Shown here: one piece after another, positions 1 to 8,806 of the stretch
How the letters are laid out: each line of letters opens with the position of its first letter
How positions within the stretch are numbered: position 1 is the first letter of the stretch
NCBI GenBank assembly: GCA_016192435.1
Contig: JACPUD010000078.1
Coordinates: 1 to 44,547 of the forward strand
Length of the DNA: 44,547 bases
Direction of reading: 5' to 3'
DNA from: Rhodocyclales bacterium
Lineage (GTDB): Bacteria; Pseudomonadota; Gammaproteobacteria; Burkholderiales; Rhodocyclaceae
The notes under the pieces: generated by a model
What the model was told of the DNA's origin: nothing
What the model saw: only the letters and a program-made list of their open reading frames with translations
Database searches by the model: none
Translations under genes and position numbers: made by a program

Positions 1-200
1 GTAATCGTCTGCGATGAGCACGTTGTCGCCGGCCTGCAACAGCCGCTTGCCCGAGTCCGTGGTGAAGTCTTCGACACCATAGTCGTCCGCCAGACGAACC
101 ACCTTGTTCGTCGCTACGTTCGACGTGCCACCTCCCTGGCTCGTCGTGAAGTCGGGGACGATGAAATTGCTGGCGAGCTTGACGCGCTTGCCGAACTCGA
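1..200 (-). repeat. Start of a tandem protein-level repeat inside the giant surface protein
   Basis: In the minus-strand frame the segments VKLASNFIVPDFTTSQG (about 140-195), VVRLADDYGVEDFTTDSG (about 60-115) and VLIADDY (1-24) are successive versions of one unit of roughly 20-35 residues. The repeat is cut by the window edge, so copy number and exact period cannot be given. Confidence 0.5.
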
Positions 201-3200
201 TGCTGACACTGCCGTCGGACGAGCTGTAATCGGACGGCAGGACGAAGTTCGTGATGCCCTGAATCAGCGCGCTGCCGTCGCTGCTGGTGATGGACGAGGA
301 CACCACTTTGCTGTTGGCATAGATGCCGGCGTGGTCCTCGGCGCTGATGGAGATCGCACCCGTGGCGACCACCGATCGCGTACGCGTACCGGCCGCGTCT
401 TCGATGTAGGCCTCCGCGTTGCTGCTCACCATGTTGCTGGCGAGGATGCCGCTGGTCGCCGAACTGCTCGCGCCGTAGAGGCTGGACGAGGTCGAGCTCG
501 CAGCGTTGCTCACCGTCGCGTTAAGTTGCGCGTCTGACTTGGCGCTGACGCTGACATTGCCGCCCGCGGTCACGGTGGAGTTGCTGATATAGGCCTTGAC
601 GTCCTGCGACTGCTCGGTGCCGATGGCGGTGCCGATCAGCGCATCGAGCGTTTGAAAGCCCGCGTTGGTGGACCAGCCAATGGTATTGAAGGCGATCGAC
701 GCGCCGGCCGCGTCCGCAGTTCCGCCCAGGTCCGGCACGCTCGGGCCCGCGACCGCGCTGCCCTCGGAAGTGGCGTTGATCACGGAGGTGTCGGACGCCG
801 CGACGCTCAGGTCGCTGGCAGCGCCTGTGGTCGTGACCGTGCTGCCCGAGACGTACGCGTAGACGTCGCCCAGCACCGTGTTCTGCGAGTACGTGCCGCC
901 GATGCTCAGCGCCCCGTTGGAGAGCGGCAGCACACTGGAACTGATGGCACTTGCCCTCGCCTTCGCCTCGAGCGTGACGTCGCGCTGCGCGGCGACGGAA
1001 AAGTCGCCGCCCGTCACGGTGGCAGTTGTATTGGTGGCATAGGCCTGCACATCGCGCGTGGTGTAGTTGCGCGCCGCCGCGACCGAAATATCCACCGGCG
1101 CATTCAGGCCGAGGATGTCGAAGGCCTCCGACAAGGATTCTGCGGAGAGCGTCGAGTCGTCAGTCGCCGTGATGGAAACGCCGCCTGCGCCTACCGTCAG
1201 GCTGCTGCCCTCGACATAGGCCTTGGTATCGCCGGTGATCTGGTTCAGTGCGGCGCGGCCCGTGGCACTGTAATCGGTCGAGCTAAGTGCAGTAACCTGG
1301 AGCCCATTGACGTCGATGCTGCTGCTGTTCGAGATGTTCGCGTTCGCGGTTTCGGTGAATGAGTTCGAAGCCCCGATCGCCACCAGCGCGGCGGTGCCAC
1401 TGACCGTGCCGCGCGTCTGCGCGCTCAATGACAGCGTCCCAACGGTGGCCGTCACCGTGCCGCTCAGTGCCACGGTCGCGCTGGAGGTCGAGCTGAGCGA
1501 CAGTGGCAACAGCAGGTTGCTGACCGCGACATCCCTCACCGCTTCTGCGGCAAGCGTGATGTTGCCGCTCGTCGCAACGAGGTTGCCGAGGACCTGGATC
1601 GATGCGGTTCTCGTGACGAGCTGGCTCGCATCGGTCACCTGCGTTGCATCGACAGCGCTCGCGGTGAAGGCGATGTTGCCGGTCCCCGTCGTCACTGTGA
1701 AGCCGGCGCTAAGCGTTATCGACTCGGCGCCGACGCTGAGGCCGCCGCTCAAGGTAAAGTCCTCGCCAAGTGTCACCGAATCCGTGCCCGCGCCGCCGAC
1801 GATGGAGAGCTCAACCGCGCTCAGGCTGGACGCATCGTCGAAGAAGAACGCATCGTCCGCGCTGCCAAGATCGATGTTGATCGTGCCACCGGCAAGGGTG
1901 AACCCGCCAAGAACTGTGTAGGCGACACTGCCATCCCATTGGTATTCCAGATCGCCGGAGCCGCTGACGCGCAGATGCAGGACGTCGGCGCCGGCCGATC
2001 CGGTGAACGTGGCGGTAGTGCCCGATACCACCGGCGTCAGGCCGGTCAGCAAGTCCTCATAGGCAGCCAGTTCCGCCGCCTGGAACAGCGGCGCGCTTTC
2101 AATCGTGCCAATGCTGTATTCCAAGGTCCAGTCGCCGCCGCGCGCGGCGCCGCCGGTCGCATCGGTCGACGCCGCAACGTCGACGCCGGCGAGCTGCGCG
2201 AGGTTCTGCAGGAACTGCATGCCCTCCAGGCCCTTGGCGACGTCGCAGCCATAGAGCAGGACGTCGCCGCCGGGGCGCAGGGCCTTGCCCCAGTTCGCCA
2301 CACGCGTCTTTTCCTGGTCGAGCCTGCCATCGTTGAACTGGCTCGATCCGAGGCGCAGCGTTCCGCTCGCGCCGTGGGAAAGCACCTGTACCGCTGCCAG
2401 TCCGTAGTGGGCGGAAAGGATGTCGGTCATCTGTTCGATGCCGTCGTAGCGAGCATCCAGCACCACGATCTCGACGTCGCCGAAACGGGAAACCGTCAGT
2501 TGCGGCGCGGCCGATGACTCGTCTGCATCGGCGAGATCTGCGTCTATGTTTGGTAATTTGGCCTGGGCAGTCGCATCCGATTGCGTGTCCGGCGTTTCCG
2601 CAGCGTCGCCGCTGCCGCCGGGAGCTGCAAGACTTGTCGCTTCTGACGCGCCATAGCTGACCAGATTCCTTACCAGTTGTTCGTAATTGGCGACGGCGGA
2701 ATCGACGATGACCAGTTGCGCCGGCGCCGGCCGGGTTTGCACGAATGCGGTGTAGGCAGCGAGCGAAATCCTTTCTGCCGTCTCGGCATCCGCGGCACTG
2801 CCCGCGACTTCGACGAGCAATTGCGGCGAGAGCTGGGCATCCTGTGCAGCAGCAGCGGCCGCAGGGGGCGCATCGGGTTGATCCGTGTCTGCGGCAGGTG
2901 CCGCAACCGGTTCGTTCAGGTCCGACCCGGTACCGTCGTTCGGCAAGCTCTGATCGATCGCCACAATGGTCGGCACGGTAGCCGTAACGCCACCAGGATC
3001 CGCTGCAGCGGGCTGCAATGCCGATGGCAGGCCCTGATCCTCGATCTGCCCATCGTCACCCTGGATCGTGTATTGGACCGGAACCGAGGATGCGCCCAGC
3101 CCAGCCGGCAGGATCGGCGCCTCGGTGTTGAGTGGCGCTTCCAAGGCCGGCAGGGTCTGGGCCGGGGGGGGTGGAGGCGGAACCACGCCCTCGACCGACA

Positions 3201-3339
3201 GCAGGAAGCGCTGTTCCATGGCCTCGAACAGCGCCTTTCGCCGTTCCGGCGCCTGTAATTTGCTGGGGGACCGAAAAGCCTTGGCGATCGAACTCGCCAG
3301 GGTTGTCAACGCTGTGGTGAGCGGTGTGCGTGCCATCAT
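1..3339 (-). CDS. Giant LEPR-XLL / DUF4347 surface protein (5' part; runs off left edge)
   Basis: Reading is open from the start codon at 3339 to the window edge, so only the first 1113 residues are visible. Two ATGs are tandem (3337-3339, 3334-3336), with AAGGA about 7 bases upstream. Residues 41-48 read MEQRFLLS, a version of the LEPR-XLL motif found near the N-terminus of very large bacterial surface proteins. After an Ala/Pro-rich stretch, residues of about 205-420 match the DUF4347 domain, including VVLDARYDGIEQ and VLSHGASG near residue 321. The rest is Ser/Thr/Ala/Val-rich with very little Cys or Lys and looks like a repetitive beta-rich adhesin. Near the window edge a short repeat unit begins (V-R/K-L-A-x-x-Y/F...DFTT). 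The TolC gene directly upstream suggests type I secretion. Function as an adhesin or surface layer protein is inferred. Confidence 0.85.
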   Translation of the reverse strand, partial: MMARTPLTTALTTLASSIAKAFRSPSKLQAPERRKALFEAMEQRFLLSVEGVVPPPPPPAQTLPALEAPLNTEAPILPAGLGASSVPVQYTIQGDDGQIEDQGLPSALQPAAADPGGVTATVPTIVAIDQSLPNDGTGSDLNEPVAAPAADTDQPDAPPAAAAAAQDAQLSPQLLVEVAGSAADAETAERISLAAYTAFVQTRPAPAQLVIVDSAVANYEQLVRNLVSYGASEATSLAAPGGSGDAAETPDTQSDATAQAKLPNIDADLADADESSAAPQLTVSRFGDVEIVVLDARYDGIEQMTDILSAHYGLAAVQVLSHGASGTLRLGSSQFNDGRLDQEKTRVANWGKALRPGGDVLLYGCDVAKGLEGMQFLQNLAQLAGVDVAASTDATGGAARGGDWTLEYSIGTIESAPLFQAAELAAYEDLLTGLTPVVSGTTATFTGSAGADVLHLRVSGSGDLEYQWDGSVAYTVLGGFTLAGGTINIDLGSADDAFFFDDASSLSAVELSIVGGAGTDSVTLGEDFTLSGGLSVGAESITLSAGFTVTTGTGNIAFTASAVDATQVTDASQLVTRTASIQVLGNLVATSGNITLAAEAVRDVAVSNLLLPLSLSSTSSATVALSGTVTATVGTLSLSAQTRGTVSGTAALVAIGASNSFTETANANISNSSSIDVNGLQVTALSSTDYSATGRAALNQITGDTKAYVEGSSLTVGAGGVSITATDDSTLSAESLSEAFDILGLNAPVDISVAAARNYTTRDVQAYATNTTATVTGGDFSVAAQRDVTLEAKARASAISSSVLPLSNGALSIGGTYSQNTVLGDVYAYVSGSTVTTTGAASDLSVAASDTSVINATSEGSAVAGPSVPDLGGTADAAGASIAFNTIGWSTNAGFQTLDALIGTAIGTEQSQDVKAYISNSTVTAGGNVSVSAKSDAQLNATVSNAASSTSSSLYGASSSATSGILASNMVSSNAEAYIEDAAGTRTRSVVATGAISISAEDHAGIYANSKVVSSSITSSDGSALIQGITNFVLPSDYSSSDGSVSIEFGKRVKLASNFIVPDFTTSQGGGTSNVATNKVVRLADDYGVEDFTTDSGKRLLQAGDNVLIADDY

Positions 3340-3436
3340 GCTGTCCTTCACTCTGCGGCAGCGCGAAGTAATCGCCTGCCCTTGCAATTGCTGCCCAAGC
3401 GACGTGTCGTCGGTGGCCGCGCAGATACCGCCGCGC

Positions 3437-4786
3437 CTACTGCATCAGTCTGCTGGTCTCCAGCAGATCGTTCTCGCTCAACGTACCTACCGCCTGTTTC
3501 AGCCGCAAGCGGCTGAGCAGATAGTCATAACGCGCCTTGGCCGAATCGCGCTTTGCGGCATAAAGGTCCCGCTCGGCGTCAAGTACCTGAATAATGGTTT
3601 CCAAGCCCGACTTGTAGCCCTCGAGTTTCAGTTCCCTGGCACTCAGCGAGGAAATCACCCCCTGAGCCAAGGCCTTGATCCGGACGGTCCCTCCGGTTAC
3701 GCCTTGAAATGCCGCCCTGGTCTGGCGCTCGATTTGACGAACATCGCGCTCCTGATCCTCGAGTGCCGCGTAATATCGATGCACCGCCTCTTCAGTCAGT
3801 GCCGAAGTAGCCCCCCCGGAATAGATAGGAACCGTAAGCCGGACCATCACGTCAGTCGTATCGACATTGCTGCCGCCGCCGAAGAGGCTGCCGCCGGTGA
3901 CCTTGCCATTCTGCGTCGCCACCAGGTCGAGGACTGGCACATGCCCCCCTCTTTGACGACCGACTTCCTGTTGCGCCACGTCGACGGCGTGACGACGGGC
4001 AAGCAGCATGAGGTTCTGTTGCAGTCCGGTTTCGATCCACTTGTTCATATCAGGAGGATCCGGCTGATCCAGCGGGAACTCCTCGCGCAGCGGCTTGAGA
4101 CTGACCACCAGCTTGCCGGTCATTTCACGCAAGGCCTGCAACCTGTCGTCGAGTTCATTCCTGGCGGCGACGACATCCGCCTCCTTCAACTCATAACGGG
4201 CCTTGGCTTCGTGAAGTCCGACACGAGCCACCAGTCCGCTGCTGAAGCGCTGCTGCACCAAATCGAGTTGGCGCTTGATGGCGTCGCGCTCAGCCTCGGC
4301 GAAGCCCAAGCCATCGCGCGCTGCAAGCACGCTCATGTATGCCGTCGCAGTACGCAGCATCAGGTCTTGCTCGAGAGCAGCAAAGTTCGCTGCTGCCTGC
4401 TTGACTTTGGTTTTCGCCTGCTCGTAGCCACGCCAGGCCGGAAGCTTGAATATCGGCTGAGTGAGCGTAAGCGTCATGTTCCGCGTCGGATAGCGCGACA
4501 TGCCTGTGGCGAAAACCGCATTGGCACTGTTGATGATGCGCTGCCGGGTATCGATCTGCGATGCTTCGAGCGACACGTTTGGCAGCAGGGCCGCAAGCGC
4601 TTGCGGTTCGGTATAACTGATCGCCTCGAACTCGAAGCGACCGGCCCGGTACTTCGGATCGCTTTCCTTCGACAACATATATACCTGTGCGAGATCCTCG
4701 CCAAAGGCCGGAACAGATCCAACTCCCCCGAAAGCCAGCACAAGCAGCGGCCAGCTCCGGCCAAAACGCGATTTGCCCACCTTCAT
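3437..4786 (-). CDS. tolC: TolC-like outer membrane channel protein (type I secretion)
   Basis: Outer membrane efflux family protein of 449 residues. It would form the trimeric outer-membrane tunnel of a type I secretion or efflux system. An N-terminal signal peptide (basic start, then WPLLVLAFGGVGSVPAFG) is followed by two TolC-type repeats rich in coiled-coil helices. Family features include LTQPIFKLPAW, RYELKEADVVAARNELDD, VRLTVPIYSGGATSA and the final VGTLSENDL. The start at 4786 is chosen because GGAGAGGGGA lies just before it; an in-frame ATG at 4804 is possible. It lies between a SapC-family gene and the giant surface protein, all on one strand. This favours export of that protein. No HlyB/HlyD partners are in the window; they may lie to the left. 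Confidence 0.88.
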   Translation of the reverse strand: MKVGKSRFGRSWPLLVLAFGGVGSVPAFGEDLAQVYMLSKESDPKYRAGRFEFEAISYTEPQALAALLPNVSLEASQIDTRQRIINSANAVFATGMSRYPTRNMTLTLTQPIFKLPAWRGYEQAKTKVKQAAANFAALEQDLMLRTATAYMSVLAARDGLGFAEAERDAIKRQLDLVQQRFSSGLVARVGLHEAKARYELKEADVVAARNELDDRLQALREMTGKLVVSLKPLREEFPLDQPDPPDMNKWIETGLQQNLMLLARRHAVDVAQQEVGRQRGGHVPVLDLVATQNGKVTGGSLFGGGSNVDTTDVMVRLTVPIYSGGATSALTEEAVHRYYAALEDQERDVRQIERQTRAAFQGVTGGTVRIKALAQGVISSLSARELKLEGYKSGLETIIQVLDAERDLYAAKRDSAKARYDYLLSRLRLKQAVGTLSENDLLETSRLMQ

Positions 4787-4858
4787 TCCCCTCTCCGTTC
4801 TCATGGCCCAGTCCCCGATCCGACATCCGCTGCCATGACGCTGCTTATCTCACCTTGT

Positions 4859-5677
4859 TCAATCCGCTTGAACTTCCTTGCCGTTGCCGCGCTTCTTCTT
4901 CGCCGCCGGACCGGATTCCGCCATCGTCTCGTTCGCGGCAGGGGTTGCGTTCGCCAAGCGTGACTCGAGCCTTTCCGACAAGCGGGTGACGTTGCCAAGC
5001 GAACCAAGATGGGCATAGATCAGGGCAAGGTAGCCGTCTCTCGCCAGCGCAAGCAGGTCTGCGTCGCCCAGCGCAGCCAGACGCTGTTCATCGACGACGC
5101 TGAAGCCCTGCAGCACCAGGGGCGGCTCGTTATTGCGAACCACCTCCAAGACGCGGGGAATCAGCAAGTCGAGCGACTGCAAGCGCTCGACAAAAAGCCG
5201 GGTACGCGTGATTTCCCCTTGATAGGTCCCCAGAAATTCAAGTGCCTGCTTCAGCAGCGGCGTATGTTCGCCATCGTCGGTGAAGATCCTCTCGCCATCC
5301 GCTGCCCCGAATCCGGGGTAAGCCTCGTCGATATATACATTGAAGTCGTCCGCGCCCTGCTTCTCCGCCAGCACAAAGGGATAGCGCCGCACAAAGGCCG
5401 GTATGTAGCGACCATCCCAACGATTCTCGGCCGTGACAAACAGGTTCTCGTTCTGGCGCACGCCAACCAACGCAATCGGAAACAGCGCGCCGCCTTCCTG
5501 TCCGGTAAATGCGATTGGGTATTCCCGCGCCGTGTCGATGAACTCCACCGCGGCAAGAGGGACCGAATTGGTGCCTGCGGCGAATCCGGCATCCGTGCCG
5601 AGCGATCCGAGTCGCGTCTTGAGATGCACGTCGACATTGAGAGGTACCGGTTTTTCATAGAACAGCAGTGTCGCCAT
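4859..5677 (-). CDS. SapC family protein
   Basis: A 272-residue protein matching the SapC family, named for a gene in the Campylobacter fetus S-layer locus; its biochemical role is not known to me. Diagnostic stretches are YEKPVPLN, TNSVPLAAVEF, REYPIAF, NENLFV, RWDGRYIPAFVRRYPFVLAE and IDEAYPGF. There is no signal peptide or membrane segment. The C-terminal 30 residues are Ala/Lys-rich and low complexity. The start at 5677 (MATLLFYEKP) is preferred because it gives the usual SapC N-terminus and has GGGGA upstream; the frame is open to an ATG at 5737. A 72-bp gap separates it from tolC, so co-transcription with tolC and the giant protein is likely. Confidence 0.85.
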   Translation of the reverse strand: MATLLFYEKPVPLNVDVHLKTRLGSLGTDAGFAAGTNSVPLAAVEFIDTAREYPIAFTGQEGGALFPIALVGVRQNENLFVTAENRWDGRYIPAFVRRYPFVLAEKQGADDFNVYIDEAYPGFGAADGERIFTDDGEHTPLLKQALEFLGTYQGEITRTRLFVERLQSLDLLIPRVLEVVRNNEPPLVLQGFSVVDEQRLAALGDADLLALARDGYLALIYAHLGSLGNVTRLSERLESRLANATPAANETMAESGPAAKKKRGNGKEVQAD

Positions 5678-5737
5678 GCTTCCATCCCCGAAAAAGTGTC
5701 GATATCCGATGCCCCCCGGCATCTTGGATATTCGCAA

Positions 5738-5839
5738 AGTCTAAACTAGATTCCTGGCATTTGAAAGACCAAATAATTTACATTTGAACGAATTATTCTC
5801 GCATATTCGAATTGAAATAGGGCGGGGGCGTTCGGCGAG
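5738..5839 (-). promoter_or_regulatory. AT-rich intergenic region, probable promoter for sapC-tolC-surface protein
   Basis: This gap is clearly richer in A/T than its surroundings. On the minus strand TTGGTC is followed after 18 bases by TAGTTT, an acceptable sigma-70 pair about 70 bases before the SapC start. It would split the island into an upstream enzyme operon and a downstream secretion operon. The elements are read by eye only. Confidence 0.4.
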
Positions 5840-6862
5840 CTAAACAGATGCCAATGTCGCGTCTGGCGCCCCCCAGTCCTGGTCCTCCGGCAATGGCGCA
5901 AGTGACTCCGCATGATCCCCGTATTTCGCCCGATAGGCACTATTCAGACCCAAGCATTGGGTCGACGCACAGTGATCGCGGTAGACGCACTGATGAAAGC
6001 CATTGCGGTCGAATTCGGTCCAGAAGGCCGGATCGATGAAAAGCGTCGGCTGATCGTTGTAGAGCACATCGCGATCGACGCCCAGCAGGCATTCGGGGAA
6101 GTTCTTGACCTCGATGCCGCGGCCTGCGGCACGCAGCGCCGCAATCGCGGACTTGAGAAAAGGCAGGGCTTCCAGATGGGAAGCGATCAATCCCTTGTCG
6201 TCCTGTTCGCTCATCGGGAAATAGAACCAGAATTCCATCTGCGCAAGCCGTTTGAGCACATCGAACCGCTCGACCAGGCGCGGCAGCTGGGTAAAATTGA
6301 GGGCCGTCACCACCGTGTTGGTGATCGTCGCGACGTGATCGCAGGCATCGAGCAGCTCCAGACCACGCAAGGTCTTGTCGAATGAGCCCGGCACCTGGGT
6401 GATGGCATCGTGAGTCTCGGCGTCGGCAGCGGTCACGCTGATGAAGAATTCGTCGACCCCCGCCTCGATCAATTCTTCACAATAGCCCGCCTGTGCCAGG
6501 CGCATGCCATGGGTCTGGATGCGTACATGCTCGAAGCCGCTGCGTCGCGCCAAACGTGCCCATTCCGGTAGATCCCGATGCAGGGTAATTTCGGATCCGG
6601 TGAGGATCAATCCGGTCCATTTTCGATGCTTTGCGTTGTGTGTCAGCACCGCGTTCAACTGGTCCGGGCTCTGCGGCGCCAAGCGGTCCATGGTGTCCTC
6701 GATCATGCAATGGACACACTTCAGGTTGCAACGGAACTCCAGCGTCGATGAAACGTAATCCGTGTGATCGAAGCGACTGGCCCTGGCGCACCGACGGGGA
6801 GCCGCCTCGGCGGCCTGTGCAACAAACTTGACCGGCCGCACCGCCGGATCAGAAGATCCCAT
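5840..6862 (-). CDS. Radical SAM protein with C-terminal auxiliary-cluster cysteines
   Basis: About 340 residues. CNLKCVHC (Cys45, Cys49, Cys52) is the CX3CX2C motif that binds the radical SAM [4Fe-4S] cluster. It is followed by LILTGSEITLH in the position of the usual SAM-binding Gly-rich/Glu strand, and by ISVTAADAETHD. Near the C-terminus Cys258, Cys292, Cys298 and Cys303, followed by YRAKYGDHAE, resemble the SPASM/twitch-type region that holds an extra Fe-S cluster in peptide-modifying and related enzymes. The start at 6862 overlaps the upstream gene by 14 bases; the frame extends to 6922, and 6895 is an alternative. The substrate is unknown. Coupling to the 286-residue protein and proximity to SapC/TolC suggest a role in tailoring a protein, peptide or surface component. 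Confidence 0.8.
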   Translation of the reverse strand: MGSSDPAVRPVKFVAQAAEAAPRRCARASRFDHTDYVSSTLEFRCNLKCVHCMIEDTMDRLAPQSPDQLNAVLTHNAKHRKWTGLILTGSEITLHRDLPEWARLARRSGFEHVRIQTHGMRLAQAGYCEELIEAGVDEFFISVTAADAETHDAITQVPGSFDKTLRGLELLDACDHVATITNTVVTALNFTQLPRLVERFDVLKRLAQMEFWFYFPMSEQDDKGLIASHLEALPFLKSAIAALRAAGRGIEVKNFPECLLGVDRDVLYNDQPTLFIDPAFWTEFDRNGFHQCVYRDHCASTQCLGLNSAYRAKYGDHAESLAPLPEDQDWGAPDATLASV

Positions 6863-7709
6863 AGTAGGCGCTCTTGAGGATCTGCAGGCGCCCATGTTCC
6901 ATGCGGTAATCGAAGCCCACATCGAACAGCAGGTGATCGAATCTGTCCATGTTGTTCTCCAGGAACCGAATCTGGCTCTCAGGATACTCCATTCGCTTCA
7001 TGAACCAGAGCAATTGCTTCACACCGATACGCGAAAAATATACGCCGTCGCGATCCGGTTTGTTGGCCACGACGATCACCTCGCAATTACGCAGTTCCGG
7101 CCACAAGACCTCGTCGATACTGAAGCTTGGCGCGTCGAGAAAGATCGAAGTGCAGACCTTCCCCACGATTTCACTCATTTCCCTTCGCGCATCGAAGAAA
7201 AAGTAAAAATTCTTCAGCCGCGCCTGCGCCCGGGTGATGCCGTAGCAGATTCCGGACGAAACCTGGCTGCCGATATTGCCGATGTACATCTGCACTTCAT
7301 CAAGTTCGCCGCCATTGAGCAGCAAATCGCGCGAAAGCTCAACTGAAAACATGAAATAGGGACTGCGTTCGCTGGTCGCAATGTCGCACCCGACCCAGGG
7401 CCGGATTGCCTCCAGCAGGCGCGGAATCGAGCGCTCGCGTTCGGTTCGCGCGTAATCGTAGAAGTAGAACTCCCAACTGGTCGCACCGCCCGCCTGCTTG
7501 ATGCCCCAGACGGTACGCATTGCGCCAAACTCCCTGCGGATGGCCTGGACCAACTCCATCGCGCGCGGCCCCGTCTGCTGCGCCGCGAACGAGTCGGCGA
7601 GCAGATTGACGGAGCGCAGCTTGCCGTCGCAAGGCTTGAGCGACGGGTACTCCCAGAGGCAGAAGTCGAACTGCGTCTCGCCGGCCACGGCATACTCAAC
7701 ATAGTTCAT
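6849..7709 (-). CDS. Unrecognised 286-residue protein of the tailoring cassette
   Basis: I do not recognise this family with confidence. It begins MNYVEYAVAGETQFDF with GGAGAGCG upstream. It is rich in aromatic residues arranged in apparent alternating strands (SWEFYFYDYAR, YFMFSVELSRD, LKNFYFFFDARRE) and ends LQILKSAYYGIF. It has no signal peptide, membrane segment or metal-binding cysteine cluster. The alternation of beta-strand segments with short helices, the charged residue in each strand and the tyrosine-rich tail recall ABBA-fold prenyltransferases such as the cyanobactin PatF/TruF group. That is a weak, memory-based impression and not an assignment. Its overlap with the radical SAM gene suggests coupled translation and a shared pathway. 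Confidence 0.7.
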   Translation of the reverse strand: MNYVEYAVAGETQFDFCLWEYPSLKPCDGKLRSVNLLADSFAAQQTGPRAMELVQAIRREFGAMRTVWGIKQAGGATSWEFYFYDYARTERERSIPRLLEAIRPWVGCDIATSERSPYFMFSVELSRDLLLNGGELDEVQMYIGNIGSQVSSGICYGITRAQARLKNFYFFFDARREMSEIVGKVCTSIFLDAPSFSIDEVLWPELRNCEVIVVANKPDRDGVYFSRIGVKQLLWFMKRMEYPESQIRFLENNMDRFDHLLFDVGFDYRMEHGRLQILKSAYYGIF

Positions 7710-7767
7710 CGTCGCTCTCCATCATGTTTCGCGGCATCCGATATCGTTCCAATCCGGCGGCCCGCGA

Positions 7768-8796
7768 TCACTTCACGGCAGTGACGAGCATGAAGGACAT
7801 TTCAAGCTCGACGGCCTGCCAGCGCACGTCGCGAAAGCCGATCTGTTCAAGCATCCGGACGTAGTCGCGCGGCGAACGATAGGAACGAAAGAACAGCATG
7901 ATCGGGATCAGCGCGTAGGGAATCTGTGCGTCGCCGACCACGACCATGCTGCGCTCGAAAATCACCAGCCTGCCACCTCGATCGAGCGCGCGCCAGGCGC
8001 GTTCGAGAAACTGCCGCACCCCGTCCTCGGGCCAGTCGTGCAGCATGGACTTGAAGCAAACGGCGTCGAAGCCGCGGGGCAGTTCCTCCGGCGTCGCGCC
8101 AGCTCTGACGAATTCGATGCGCGACGCCTCCTCTGCGCCTGCCACATGGGCCTGGCCGACCTCGCAGACCAGCGGAAGGTCGAACACGGTTGCGCGCAGT
8201 TCGGGATGCGCCTTGCACAGCCGCAAGGCGAACTCCCCGCTGTTGCCGCCGACATCGAGCACGCGGCGGCAGGTTGAGAAATCGTGATGGTCGATGCAGG
8301 CCTGCGCCTCGTGACGGGTCAGCGCGGTGGTGAAACGCATCCAGCGCCGGGTCGCTGCCAGGTTTTCCGGCGTCGCATCGAAGCATCGGTCATAGGAAAA
8401 CAGGTCGAAAACCCTGGACCGCTCGAAAAAGCGCGCCGGATCGGTCAGCAGCGTGCTGAACATCTGCAGAAAGTCCGGAGCGACCAGGGCGGCAAATTCG
8501 AGTTTCGCTTCCAGCAGATCGCGATAGTCGAGCGCCGACGTGAAGCGCTCGCTGAGGACAAGCCGCGCGTCGCGCTGTTCGAGCACCCCGTTCGCCTGCA
8601 ACATCCCCAGCAACAATTGCATGGCGCGGGCATCGATGCCGCAGGCGGCGGCAGCCGACCGGAAATCGGCGGACGGATCGCGCAGGCAATGGTCGATCAG
8701 GCCAATTTCCAGCGCGCTCTGCAGTGCCCGGGCGCTCACCGCGTCGCCCATGAAATCATCGACGCACAAGTAGTCTGGACGGGGCACGGGGGTCAT
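7768..8796 (-). CDS. SAM-dependent O-methyltransferase (family 2 / hydroxyneurosporene-type)
   Basis: A 342-residue class I methyltransferase. An N-terminal winged-helix dimerisation region (about residues 15-100, containing AAACGIDARAMQLLLGMLQANGVLEQRD) precedes a Rossmann domain with motif I VLDVGGNSGEFALRL near residue 170. Downstream come FDLPLVCE and FKSMLHDWPEDGVRQFLERAWRAL, typical of the acetylserotonin/CrtF-like O-methyltransferase family. Such enzymes methylate hydroxyls on small aromatic or polyketide-like molecules. The actual substrate is unknown. It lies 10 bases after the oxygenase-like gene and 58 bases before the unknown 286-residue gene, so it is probably in one transcript with them. 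Confidence 0.85.
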   Translation of the reverse strand: MTPVPRPDYLCVDDFMGDAVSARALQSALEIGLIDHCLRDPSADFRSAAAACGIDARAMQLLLGMLQANGVLEQRDARLVLSERFTSALDYRDLLEAKLEFAALVAPDFLQMFSTLLTDPARFFERSRVFDLFSYDRCFDATPENLAATRRWMRFTTALTRHEAQACIDHHDFSTCRRVLDVGGNSGEFALRLCKAHPELRATVFDLPLVCEVGQAHVAGAEEASRIEFVRAGATPEELPRGFDAVCFKSMLHDWPEDGVRQFLERAWRALDRGGRLVIFERSMVVVGDAQIPYALIPIMLFFRSYRSPRDYVRMLEQIGFRDVRWQAVELEMSFMLVTAVK

Positions 8797-8806
8797 GCTG
8801 CGACAA

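Noticed and set aside
3068..4963. Plus-strand frame (631 codons) spanning the start of the surface protein and tolC
   Set aside because: It covers two well-supported minus-strand genes and shows no family motif.
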